From Gyromitra esculenta (Eukaryota > Ascomycota > Pezizomycetes > Pezizales > Discinaceae), in NCBI GenBank assembly GCA_038503075.1, contig JBCAML010000012.1, forward strand, positions 1,426,001 to 1,490,000: 64,000 bases of DNA. Reading direction: 5' to 3'. Shown one piece after another: positions 44,422 to 57,100 of this stretch. Made by a program: the position numbers and the translations under genes. The notes below the pieces were generated by a model. That model made no database searches, was not told the origin of the DNA, and saw only the letters and a list, made by a program, of their open reading frames with translations. Positions within the stretch are counted from its first letter, which is position 1; each line of letters opens with the position of its first letter.

Positions 44422-45930
44422 TTAATGGCCTCTCATGGAGTTCCATTTCTGCTGCACAGACGCTTTCAAACTGCGTTGTGAAGTCGCTCTCTTTAACTTC
44501 GGCCAGAATTCGCTCTCGGATCCATCGGAAGGCGTGCCGGTAAGCACAGATTCTTGTCCCTCTACAGATCCATCTGTTTTCAGCTTCCCGAACAGTCTAG
44601 ATAGCCTGTTCGATTTCCTGTGCGCGGTCTCCCGACCCGCCGCAGCGGCATCCGGTATGGTTTGGTCCCCGCGATCTGGGCTGGACGTAAAGCCGAGCGG
44701 CACAGCAGAAATATTGATGAGTTTTTTATCAACGTCCGGCTGAGCTGGGAACTCGCTGGATTTGACGTTCTCGTTTCCTGTAGTTAAATCTGTTAGCAAA
44801 ATATCTACAAAACTTCAACTACCAAGGGAACCTTCAGATGAGAACTTGCCTTTGATGGAATTAAATTTATTAGTAGGCTTTTCCAGGTTATCCATTGCCG
44901 CGAAATTGCTGGAACCCCTAGCCACTGGAGGGAAGCCCCTCACTACCCTCCTTAGTTCTCCTGATTTCGTTGCTGCTATGTGTCCAACACCAATCCTAGA
45001 TTCGTTTACGAATCTCTGCGACGGTTTGAGTGCAGGACTGGTTGCCGATGAAGGAGAAATCCTATGGAAGGCAGGCGTCGGAGAGAGGGAATGTTCTTCA
45101 TCTCCTTCAGCCTCCCTGGTGAAAGATCTAGGTGTAGGATTTACACCCTCTCCCACGCCCACACGTAACCCGTACTCTGAGTATTTTTCACGATTTTTAT
45201 ATCGTGATGGTGCCTGTTTGACACTCACGGGTTCTGTTTCTCCCTTACCGCATCGGTGTCTTCCACCAACGACCTCTTCAACAATCGCCTTGCCCTTAAA
45301 TCCTGGTGTTGCGACCTGATTAACGGCCGCCATTGCCTCCCCGTACCACGTATCCATCGCTACTCCAGTCGCACTAGACTCAACCTGTACTGGAGTTGTA
45401 CGTTCCATCTTGGCCTCGCCGTACCGAGCGTCGGTCGTTCCCCGGGTTTCGTTTGATCTCCCAAACACGGGATGGACGAAGTTGTTCACTAGGTCCAACT
45501 CACATTTTGGGTCAACGCGGCGGTGTCCCTGAATGTTCAGGGGAGCCCACGACGGTGCAGGGTCCGGGATTGCGGCTCGGGAGGTTGACGCACCGGTACT
45601 CTCTAATCTCTGGCTCTTATTTTCGGATTGGTTATGCCCTCTATTTCTGCGCCGACGACGGCTGCTACCGTCGGGTACAGTTAGGTACTGACCAGGCTCT
45701 TGTCGTTTTGCCTCACCACGCATGGCTACTAGGCCCCGTTCTTCCGTGGATGCAGCGAGAGGGGCCATCAAATGGGAGGAGTAGCGGGAGGGATTTGCCC
45801 TTTGGATGGATGCAGGTGTTGAATTCCTACGCTCCCCTCCTGTGTAGGGCGAACGCTGACCAGATGGTCTCTGCTCCTCGAGTGGTGGCGTGACAAATAA
45901 GATAAACTGTGGGGTGGAGGACATTTTCAT
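44422..45930 (-). CDS. Disordered basic protein, function unknown (2 exons, probable GC-AG intron)
   Basis: The start MKMSSTPQFILFVTPPLEEQ at 45,930 is preferred over an in-frame ATG at 46,248, because the 106 residues between are Ser/Phe/Leu-rich and look like leader. Exons 45,930-44,850 and 44,789-44,422 give 482 residues. The 60-nt intron starts AG|GCAAGT and ends GCTAACAG; a 33-nt GT-AG alternative (44,822-44,790) keeps the same frame but is very short. The protein opens with a hydrophobic FILFVTPPLEE motif. It continues as Arg/Ser/Gly-rich disorder with an RRRRR patch, has two related ARYGEAKME and TWYGEAMAA segments, and ends in a basic region (RLSRLFGKLK, PKLKRATSQRSLK, WNSMRGH). I recognise no domain. 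Confidence 0.62.
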
Positions 45931-48900
45931 AGGGTGAAAAATGGGAAGATGGGGTAAGGATGGTAGATTCGAAAAGGAGAAGGAGGAAGGCAAAGGTAGT
46001 GAGGAGAAGGTGGAAGGAAATGCGAGGAGGTGGAAGATCAGGAATCTGATCGTGAAATATTTCAGGGCCCTAATTAAATTGATACCGCCAAGAGTGTGGA
46101 GCGAGAAAGGCGATGAAAAGTGGTGATTCGATGATGAAAAGAGTAAGTGAGAGTGTTCCTCTGAAGAGAAGAGTTCTGATTTTGGTGGGAGAAACCAATT
46201 CCATCCACCCCCATTCTGAAATTGAACGTTGGTCAGAACCCCTGCCATTCTTAATAGTATTGCTTGATGAGTACCATCGCAAGATTTAAATCTATCCGAG
46301 AAAATTCACTATCAGCATATCGCAGGACATGTATGTGTATTTTTTTTCAACTAGGTCGCAGTTAATCTGAGGTCTCTAGACATGCATTGAAATCTACCCC
46401 GGGAGTTTCCGCCAAAACCGACTACTAGGCGAAAAAAATAATGACCAGCTCTGTACCTCTATAAAACCAGTGGCTTTTTGATAATTATCGAATCGTATCC
46501 GTCCCAATTAAATCGATGACCTGAAGCATTAGTATATCGCGTAGGATGGCACCGCACTCACATGGCAGTAGCGAAGCAATGTACCGCAGAGCAAAGACCA
46601 TTCAGCATATACAGTGATGGTTATCGCACTTCAAAACAATGCAAAGCTACTACAATCTGTCTTCTCTGCCTTATTTACCTGCTTTCCAAAATAGCTAAGG
46701 CATAGACCACCCGATATTTGAGCTTTAAGCTCCTAGGTGTTTCTGGGCTACGCTCTCCCAAGCTCGATAAAACAGAAGGTAATGTTGCTTTCTCGTGAAT
46801 TCGCGATAAAGGTACACATATCCCACGCTCACTCCAAGATCCTGACTAGCAGACTCCGGATCTCGAAGTACTCGCCAATCTATAAAATCTCTAGTAGCTA
46901 AATTGTCAGTGCACAACGGAGATGGGTTTACTTTGGAGTTCTTGTTTATAGCGGATGCTCCTCAGTTTCGCTCAGAATGCTTGTTGAAATACATGTGAGC
47001 GAAGGAGGGGTTCAGAGAGAGAAATATACTTGCCCTTGAGTTTGTATAGCAGAACCAAGGGTAGTATTTACCCCGGGATATTCCAGAACCTGCGCCAGAT
47101 ATCGAAGGTATTCCACATCTTTACCCAAACAAAAGCCAATGCTTGGCATTAACGAAATCATCCATCTGTCCCTTTGTGAGATTATGCTCCCAAGTTGGAA
47201 CTATAGCTCTCGCTAGCTCAGCAGTAATAAAACATAGCATCATAAACAGAGCCTCTACGGATCCAAATTCAACAGTTATAGCAGCATAAAGGAACACAAA
47301 CTCACCTTCAAGTTTCTTTTTCCCTTGCTATTAAATCAACCTTGAGGTTGTGGATTACTTTGGTGATTCATACAGCTTGACAGTGACAGTAGTTACATCC
47401 CGAGAGTGCGGTCGCATCACAGAATAGCACTCGTACTTACGCCTCAACCATAGATTGAAATAACAACCAGGGCATAATAAGTTATCGACAAACGCTTAGA
47501 GATAGAACACAAAATTTATTTCAATCATACTACTATTGACCACTGGTAGAGAGGACTCCACCTCGCCTCTATCATACTTACCATCTACTTGGCAAGCCGA
47601 AAACTCTCATTCTCAAACCGGTGCCCATTATCTGGCACTCTAAAACTAATACATCTATTAGGTCTTGAAAGAGACAGACTCCTGGTGGATCGGGCTCCAG
47701 TAATGGGACTGATGGCGATCACCATCCCTGCTTGGAGTTGAGAATTCCATCTATTTAGTAACGTTTCCCTGAAATCGGGGACGTTAATCTTTACACTGTC
47801 TTGTCCATAAGATGAAACATCGGGTGGCTGCACACCTTTTGTCGCATTATAAATCTCAGACGATATCCAAACTTATCTAAGCTCAAATTTATCTGCAGAT
47901 TTCTATAGGAAGTTCTAGCTGTTTGTTGTGTTTCTACCCTCGCATCTCTCATCTGTAATAAAATAGTAGGCTGCACAAGAGATAACAGTGTAAATCGATA
48001 CCGACCTATACTGCTCCCAGTACTCGTACCTAAGGAAAACCCGTCACATTACTATGCTCCATACGCTATCTACTTCCGGTACAATATCCTATCCGCACCG
48101 ACACAATATTGTATCCGATCACATGATAGACACGTGAGTCTAGTTCGAACAAATTCTACGGGTGACTCTCGGTATAGGAGTTAGGAGGACTTGGATGAAT
48201 TGGGGAGGGATGTAATGGTGCAGGGATTTGGGAATGCAATGAAGAACCCGTCGAGATGACGAAACAATTAAGGTGAAGAAATAATATCTGTAAATTTTTC
48301 TAGAAGTTATCGGAGTGGGCTGGAGGTAAAAATATTATGTTTCTTTAAGTGGGGCATTTATTAAAGTTCTCGAAAGTAGCAGCGTTCCCCACCCTGGGAG
48401 CCTCTTTCGCGCAGGGAGTATCTATTTCGCATGCCTAATGGAAGATTAATCTGCGTAAGTCAGTCATCATAGGGCAATGAGTCTGCAGAATTAATTGTCG
48501 TAGCTATAGTACATGTAGCTCAAGAGCACATAAATTGGCGATCGTTTCCATTTCGCATTTCGAAAGGATCGCACTACGATTTCAGCAACCCATTACGCCT
48601 TACACCATCCGGCGTCTGAAAACCCATAATGATCGAATATAATAATCATCCCTATCAATATCATTTTGCTTTTCCATTCATCGATTACTCACATGCTCTT
48701 TGCCTAGGTATATTTCCTGTGGCGGTGGCTACGCAGCTACCTGGGAGCTACCTAAGTGTGGCTTCATCACGTATCATCACTCGCACATACCAACGTTTTT
48801 TGTATTAAATAGTAGATTTTAGTGATGATTGTCTTGACCTGTACATTACCTATATAGCACCCCATTATACCGTCCCAGTATTTTAGCGGTACGAGCGAGA

Positions 48901-50741
48901 ACCCCTAATGCTGTGGGTCGAGGATGATGGATTCCCACTGTGCGTGCGACTGCGCACGCTTAAGCGGGACCGGGAAGTACTAGCATATCCAACATTTTAG
49001 AATTAGCAATAGCCATAGTCAGATAACAGCGAGTGAGCGAAAATCTGAGACCTATTTAGCTGAATATCACTATGGTATAATGATCACTCTTTTCCCTAAA
49101 GGCTAGGCACGAAAAGCTTGAATAAAAATATTAGTCATCTGTACCACATTGCTTAGTCATATTCTGATTTTTTTTCTGTGGCTGTCGGGGCGGATTTTAA
49201 CCTAAAAACTCTACTATCTAAATTTAGGACTCCTCTCGCCATAATTCCGGCATTAGAGAAAGCTAGAACACATTCATATTCTCTTAGCGAAGGTGATGTC
49301 GGGACATCCTCGAACGAAACAAAGTGCATGTCTTAGTCATAGATTTAATAATCGATACCGTATATAACTAGTTCGGCTAGGATATTAGATCATGAACTGT
49401 ATATACAGTTAGAGATTTGAGGAGAGCTCTGCTCCCTCAAAAGAATAAGGTACATCACTTGTTCCCGATTCCCTCGGCTTTTAACATCATCTTCATTCTG
49501 CGATAACGCAGAAGTAAACTGTAGGTAGAACACTTCAGGACGTTGATGAGCTCCAGTTGTTTATAATCCTTGGCATGCTATATTCCATTGCTGACTTAGC
49601 CGAAATTCTTGCATTTAAACCCTTACCCTTCCACTCCTAAAAGTCGCGAAACAACTGAACAACCCTCTAAGTTTCGCAAAAATGAACCTCGGAGGGCTGA
49701 GTGTATCGCAGCCTGACGTCTTAGGTCTGGTTTTCAGGTTTTTTGCGTGTGGAATCTGGTGCCGCGGGATGGGCCTTCATTCGTCCTGCTCAGTTACCAA
49801 TCTATCGATTGTGTTATCACACTGGCTTTCCCCACATTTCGTGCTACGGAACTTTCCCTTCCCCTCTGTGAAATCGGAGAAATTCTTGCAAGGCTGAAGT
49901 CGTATCGATTGTTGGCATGGCGCCAAGGTCTGGACGGCTCTTTCCGCGACAGTGCAGGAGTGCTAACAAAAGCGGCATTAGCGTAATCTGCGCGAAGAGA
50001 TGTTTGTAGCCACTTCTACGCTTCCAGATATGCACAGAAAACAATTGTAGTAGGTGCGGAAACGGGCAATTGCACATGAGCCGTAGCGCATAGTTCAACA
50101 GCAGCCCACTTTCTATTTTCCTGGTGATTTCCAGAACCCAAACCTGAGACAAAGCGAGTGAGAAGAAACCAGACTTTGGGCGTTAAATCTAGGTGAGGAG
50201 ACAAGACCCATGATTGGACTAAGAATGAATTGTCAACGGACAAGAAGACAAGGAGAGCGGAATCCTAACACTAACGTTGTACTGCAATTAGCCTTCCCGA
50301 ATAGGACAAAGGTTCGATACACCAGAGGATGCTTGCTCTGAAGCCAAATGAGTTGTGTGCCATTGTAAGAGATGCACACAAACACCCACAAGCCAGAGTT
50401 CCTCAATCCTATGATCTCTGTCCCATCCTTTTTGTCTTTATTTGTCAAGTTTCTCATACTGTGCAACCAGGGAGCTTATCAATCACGCTGTTGCCTAGTG
50501 TTGGCTGCCTGAGGCTAGCTCGCTAACCAGTTGTAACTCTCAATACTTGCATGATGTCTGAAAAAGAGCAGTGGTAACACCAAACTCATGGGTTGCAAAA
50601 GTGGTTTTTGTCCCACTGATCGTGAGTCCAAGCTCTCTCGTGACCCCGCACCAGCCCGCCAACTTGCTTAAATAATCGCATGGGAATACTGACTTCTCCG
50701 TAAATCTCCTCCTCAATTCATTCTTGGGTCGCGCTAAGACA
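45931..50741. other. Gene-poor interval
   Basis: The first 300 bases may be promoter and leader of the minus-strand gene. Short overlapping plus frames at 49,682-49,986, with a promoter-like pyrimidine tract and AAAAATGAACC before them, could be a broken gene (MNLGGLSVSQPDVLGL, then IDCVITLAFPTFRATELSLP in another frame). No domain is recognised. TACATGTA occurs near 48,514. Confidence 0.35.
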
Positions 50742-53700
50742 ATGAATCCCTTCGGTAATCCCTTCGGTAATCCGCCAGATGGCCAGGAACCACCTCCCGG
50801 CAGTATACGATCACAAGCTAGCAGTGTAGCATCACGACCAAGCTCCTCCTATTCCACAAGCTCTCGGTCTTCCCGGTCTTCCCGTTCGAATCCACGAGTG
50901 AGAGTTTTCGTTGTCCTTCCAAGCGGAACAAAAATCGCTATCCCCATTGCAGTGACATCCACTATAGCAGACCTCCAGACCGAAGCTTTACGGCGTATAC
51001 AAGTCCTTCGTCTTCCCTACGACGAAGATTGTCCAGTGCTTCGTTTGGGCGTCAAATACGGAGCAATAGCGTTTGAGGAAGATCTTGTTGAAGATGTGCT
51101 GGACCTTGCTGATAATAGCACCTTTTGGCTGGGCCCCCTTGACCAAGATCCAGAGACAGTGAGTTTCGATTGCTGATGCCCTAGTTGTATCCATGCTCAT
51201 ATACGTCGTACCACCTAAAAAGGATTTAGGACCTATCCAGCCTGCAAGAAGAGACTATCGAGTCTATGTGCGATGGGTTACCGTTTCTCGAGCCATTACA
51301 TATTCTCGATTAGGAGAAATTGCCGCGGATAATGACACCTTCCCATCAACAACGACGGTGTCAGAATTGAAGGTAGCAGCTCTCGATCGACTTTACCGGG
51401 GGCGTTTCGCTGGAGAGGAGAAGCCACCGCCAAACGCCACGGCAGAGCTCTTTTTGACTACGTGCCATCTTTCAACAACGAATGCAGATTCGATGACCCT
51501 GGCTGAACTGCAATTGGAGGGAACACAAGCCAGTCCGCTAGAACTGTTCATTGTTTTGCAGAAACCAGACATTGCCAACTCGGCCCAACCCTATTCCACA
51601 TGGCCATTTGCATATAGCGAGCGCGGATCTGCGACATTTTTTACAAGCTTAACGGTTCTTATGAGAGAAGTCAAATCCAAGGGAGGTCTCCAAGAAATCT
51701 TAAAAGTCCTATGGGAAATTACCCACTTCCCTCCTGCATTGATTGCTTTCCAGCAGTTGCACGACGAACAGAGACTATTGCAACTACCATCCACGATACT
51801 AGCAACATGTTTCCGAGAGATCGCTTTAGAAATGGTTCCGCCATGGATTGCCGACAACCGGGATGAGGTGCTTGAGAGCTCCAGACAGATCTTCTCTTGG
51901 GTTTATTCGTTGTATTCCGAAGCCTCGAAAGAGCCGGCGGGCACGGACTTCGCATTAGTACACTCTGTTTCACTTACGGATATTTCCGGTACCGTCCCAG
52001 AACCAGATACGGATAGCGGTGCAAACACCAGTATCGTCGCATTTGTAGCCTCGAATGATGTTGAGGGACAACCTTCATCCTCCAGTACGAGGGCGCTTCG
52101 CCGAGTCAGCGTATGCCGAGAAAGAAAAGACACCGTCTCTGCACAGCGTTTAGCTATGGCCCAGTGGGGTTCCTACGATGTGATCCAGAATTACTACGTG
52201 GACTGGCCTGCCGGTTCAGAGAATTATACCCAGAGCTTGCGCCTCCCGCTCCTCGAGCCTGCTGATTTCCACAATCTTCTCATATCCACAAACCAGAGCG
52301 ATGCTTTCAGGCTCATCGGACCACACGGGCTCGGGAAAGCTATCCCCCCAGTTATCTCCTTGAATCAAGACGGTTACGTTTCGATATACGATTTACGAAG
52401 CGAGGAGTGTGGTGAGTATTATCCTACAATATGGAACATTATATCTCAACATGAGTCCCTTTCATCCACGGACCCAGGGCAATTCCTTGCGCAGAAACTG
52501 CAAACCATCATTGAACACCGAAAAAAGAAGCATTGCTGGGAGGTTGATGCGTGGAGTGAGGAGAGTGGGAAAGTTGGAGAGATCGGTTTCCCTGAGGAAG
52601 CAGTAGTCATATGCGTGGATCGAAGTAGTAGTATGAGCAGTCCCATGGGTACGGGTTGGATGCCGACTTCCAGCTTCTCCACGACCAATGAAAATCTAAG
52701 CAGACTATCCGAGGTACAAGAAGTTTTCCAGAACTTCGTGGCTCGAACGGCGGCATATAAACTCCCGATACAACTCGGTCTTGTTGTTTTTTCTGGACGC
52801 GCAGATGTTGAAACCGACCAAGAACTCACACCAGTACTTTATGACTTCAAGGATCGCATCAAAGATATTACTCCTAGAGGTACAACTGCTATCTGGGATT
52901 CGTTAGTGAAAGCTAGGGAGATGCTGGTCAAATTCAGTGTCGCAAATCCTACCACAAAACTTCGCATCATCGTTCTCACGGACGGGGAGGACAATAACTC
53001 GCAGGTATCTGTTAACTATGCCGGCATGGAATTATACAAAGCGAATATTGTTCTCGATTCAATCGTTATCGGGACTAAGTCAACTGATGATCTTTTCAGG
53101 ATTTCCAAGCATACCGGGGGTTACGCTTTCTGCCCAAAGACTCGCAGCGAGCTATTTCAGATCTTCCTCCTCGAGACATTTGTCGATATCAAGATGCGAC
53201 CTGATATCGTGCGAATACCGATTCCCTTTACGTTTGCAAACTCTACACCAAAAGCTCCAGATATGGGGAAAGATTCATTCGATTTCCCGAAGTGTCGACA
53301 ACATCCAAATGAGAACGACAGCTTCATCGACCTCCGGCAAAGCTCGAAATTTTTCCTGCCTTCTTCTCGAGCTTCGGTTTCCGGCCGTAGCATGCGTTCC
53401 CAGAGCTCCACCAGCACAATTACTGCACACACTCCGTCGTCGACTTGGGATACGATGACTCTGAACTCCCAATCAAACTCGATTGCCACTGGAGCCTCCG
53501 GAGCCCATAGAATTATTCTCCGTGAAGTCCGGCTCATGGCAGCCAACCAACATCCGTATATGGATGTCTACATCTCGGAGAGTAACATGGGATTCTGGAA
53601 GGTCGCCATGCAAGGTCCTCCAGCATCGCCATACAGCATCGGAACATTTGTGCTTTATATCGAAATGGGGGATAGATTCCCGCGGCAGGCACCATCGGCA

Positions 53701-54106
53701 AGATTTATAACGCCAGTTTTGCATCCGAATATCACCAAGGTAAACCGACTATGTTTCATAATTCGAGTAAAAACTAATAGACATAGCACGGTCGAATTTG
53801 TCATGCCGTTTTTGACCGAGACTGGACCCCGGAAATGCACATCTACGAGGTACTTCAAAGCGTTTACGGGATACTTATGACATTAGAGGTGCGCGATGCA
53901 GTCGATCCCATGGCAACTCTAAAGTTCTGGACCGACCCAAAACGCAGCGAAAGTGAGGTCATCCAATACGTATGTCGTCCTGTTTAGATTCCAACCTTAT
54001 ACTTCGACTCGTCTAATTCTTCCCTAATCACTTATATATCTAGATTCGTCATTTTGCCATGAACAATCGAGCTTGGCATAAAAAAAAGATACTTGAGTCT
54101 TCTTAG
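50742..54106 (+). CDS. VWA-E2 fusion: ubiquitin-like region, von Willebrand A domain and ubiquitin-conjugating domain (4-5 exons)
   Basis: Exons 50,742-51,158, 51,223-53,739, 53,787-53,969 and 54,044-54,106 give 1059 residues. Introns have GTGAGT, GTAAAC (with ACTAATAG branch) and GTATGT donors. A further in-frame 66-nt intron (52,412-52,477, GTGAGT...CCCAG) would remove 22 residues. Residues 1-50 are Ser/Arg/Pro-rich. Residues 51-135 and about 147-250 each look like beta-grasp, ubiquitin-like folds (VRVFVVLPSGTKIAI; TTTVSELKVAALDRL). A VWA domain starts near 598 with a complete MIDAS: DRSSS (D605), GTT near 693 and LTDGED (D726). Residues 902-1059 form an E2 fold, HPN at 973-975 and GRIC with the presumed catalytic Cys983 exactly ten residues on, then DRDWTP and a YGILMTLE helix. 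It should accept ubiquitin or a relative; the target is unknown. Confidence 0.85.
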
Positions 54107-57100
54107 GTGTTAGGGCAGCGTTCAAGGGAGAGAACTTTTTTTATTTGCTTGTTAGTTATTATGTTTGTAAGATGTAGCTGGACAGATATTAGTAATTTCA
54201 CATCTTTGGTTAGCAAACGATATTTCTCAAATGAGGAAGCTAGAGTTGACTTCGTAAATTCATCTAAGGCATGCTAAAAATTACATGTTTTTGGTCAGCT
54301 ACCTACGCAAGCAGATAGGGTTGAACCAAGCCGGTTACCTTACATAAGTGCTACCAAGATGAAAAATAGCGTGCCTGGATCGATTGATGAAAGATGCCTT
54401 GCTATTGTTAGCAAGTGAGAAAGTCTCTCTTTTGTCCCCAATCATAGTATATTTTCTTGTCAATCAATGTAAATCGACCAAGAATTCTGCACCTCCCGCC
54501 AATACATGTAGGTAGGCATACTTCCGAAAGTTCCATGCATTCACCCAAAAGGGGAGGTTGGATACTCAGCCCTAACCCAATACGCCAAGGCTAGGATAGA
54601 TAAGATTTGCGAGATTAGATGCGATCGAAGATAAGATAGGTTTGCGACACGGATTGTCACGCGCAACCTTTTAACATCACCTTGCTGCGAAACCTCACCC
54701 CGGAGCGCAGACAACTAGAATGACAATCATCCACCTATAAACCTCAGAGAATGAAGTACTGGTGATCGCAGAGCTTAACAGGCTTGAATCCTCGAGCAAC
54801 CGGACAGCCCGCCATCACTGCCGCATTACGATCCGAGCGGCGGATAATCGTTGCACCAAGAGTTAACCCAATATCTCTACCAAGCGAGTTTAGTCGTAGA
54901 CATTCAGAGACTCACGTTCGACAGAGATTTCCCACTCTACTCGCATTTACTTACTGTCATTAGGCCCAGTTGCGCATTTCCTGCTCGATTCTGTCCTCTT
55001 TGTAGGTACTTGGCTAACATACACCGAGGCAAATCATTCAGTCCGGTTCAGGTACCGTAAATGGGTACAGAATATGCGTGAACACGCGTACGCAAGTGGG
55101 GAAAATGTCAACTCCTTGGTGCAGGCGAGAATAAACTAAATATAGCGCTCACCGAATAAAATGCATGATTCGTCCTCACTTATCCATGCTCCTGTGTTGG
55201 CTATTCGACTGACAACTTGGCTATTCAACTTACAACCGCATATTCCGGTTCTTTCCAGCCTTATTCGCCCACCAGCAAGAAGCTAATCGCTTCCCAAAAA
55301 AACGGGGCGAAGGCTGGGATATTACGACATTAGGAGGAGGAGACGTGGGATTTGATTCCGCTCGAAGCCGGTGATGCCTAGCCGGATTCTATCTTTGGTT
55401 TTAAATAGGCAGACGCCAATACCTTCCCTTCTTCCATGGCGTTGAACAATATTTAGTCTACGTAATGGCTTGGATATACATAGAATCTGCCAATCACCAA
55501 GCTTGAACAATCACGGTTCGCCGATCCCAGCCCTGGCAACCGAACGTGCCCAGTGCCCACCACCATACGGATGTCCAACGAAAGCACCAAGAATTTCTGT
55601 TCTAATATGCCACGTTCCAAATTTAGCGCTTGTGGAGTACACGCCGTTTCTAATAGTGCACCAAGCCATAAGCAAATAAACCTTGTTATCGCCTAAGATG
55701 GAGGATTTCTATAATGGCATTCAAAGAACGTTCGACATTAGGCCATGTGTGGATATTATCTACAGGAAAATTAGAGTGGCTCCCATGTCTAAACTATCAC
55801 CAGTATATTTTTCTCATCAATATATTGGATCACCATTCTTGAAGGAAGCAGTTGAGAATAACAGCAAAAAGCCTAACAACCTTGCCTTGTCAGAGCGAGA
55901 GATGAGTAATCGAAAACCGCCGTTGAGCGCACCTGTGTCACAAAGCTAACGGTGAGACATTCGCATGACAACAACGCCGTCACTCCATTGGAGAAATCTT
56001 AAAAGAGTAACTTAATTTTAAAACAGCTGAATGGAAGTTGCTGGCACAAGTCAACCAATCGCTACTCTTAGACGTTCCAAATCTCCGACCATCATAGATG
56101 TGGGAAAGGAAGGGATTGTGATTACACAGTTGCTTGGATGCCTCGCAGCAGGTACAACCTCCACAAGATTCATGTTCTTATGAAATAACATGTGAATCAA
56201 ATTACAGGCACCAATCATCTCTGATACTCCTTGATCGAGAAACTATAAAATAGTTCAATACCGAATCCATGAGCAGCTTAATTCATACCTGGTAAGACAT
56301 CCCGAACGAACTTTACGAAAGAATAACCAAGCCTCCAGCGAGCGCGGCAGGTACCCCCCCCCCAAGCGCAGGCTCTTCCGTAAGAGCCTCTAGACGTGTG
56401 AGGAATCGTCGAGGCAAGGCGGGCGGCGCCGCAAAAAAGCCATACTGGTTAGGTCTCGCAAACACCCCGGTTTGCTCGCTAATTGATACACGATCATAAA
56501 GATTGGAATATGGCGAGTGTGATAAGATTAGAATGTACTCATATACTATGTTTTTGCTTCATGTTAGCGGAATCAGGATGGAGTGGTTAATGATCAATTG
56601 GGGTTTCGTACTATCCTGATTTATTAGCATCAACAACTACATTGACTAGTACTTATGCTCTACCATAAGCACCTGAAAACAGGCGTAAGACTTTGGCCAA
56701 CTAAATTTTGAAATGCTGCTGCGAGACAAATTAAAAACGTTGCCACCAAAGGGCATTTTCAGGTACTTATTCTAGAGCACGAGTGGTTTTCTGCTGTCGG
56801 TAAATAGGTTCCTACGCCGGCCACTTACATTCCATTTGCGGAGGAGCTGGCGGTTACTCGGCTAGCAGCCTGGCTCTGATCAAAGCCACATATCAGATAT
56901 CAAAGAGAAAACATTGCGTAATTAGGCACTAGCTCCCTTTGCTTTCTTTTAAATTTCTGTCATCCGGATACTATTTATGGGCTACATTTTTGACTACACC
57001 TACTAGAAAGAATCCCGATCGAAGAGCACGCTGTATATATCGGGTTACCAGACTTTTTCTGAAATGCCAGTTCAAACCGTTTCTATTCAAAATGAATGGC

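Noticed and set aside
45941..46248. Upstream in-frame extension (106 residues) of the 44.4-45.9 kb protein
   Set aside because: Ser/Phe/Leu-rich text over a purine-rich leader; the internal MKMSSTPQF start is more protein-like.
49682..49986. Two overlapping plus-strand ORFs as a gene
   Set aside because: A promoter-like context exists but the frames cannot be joined convincingly and no domain is seen; left as a possible fragment.
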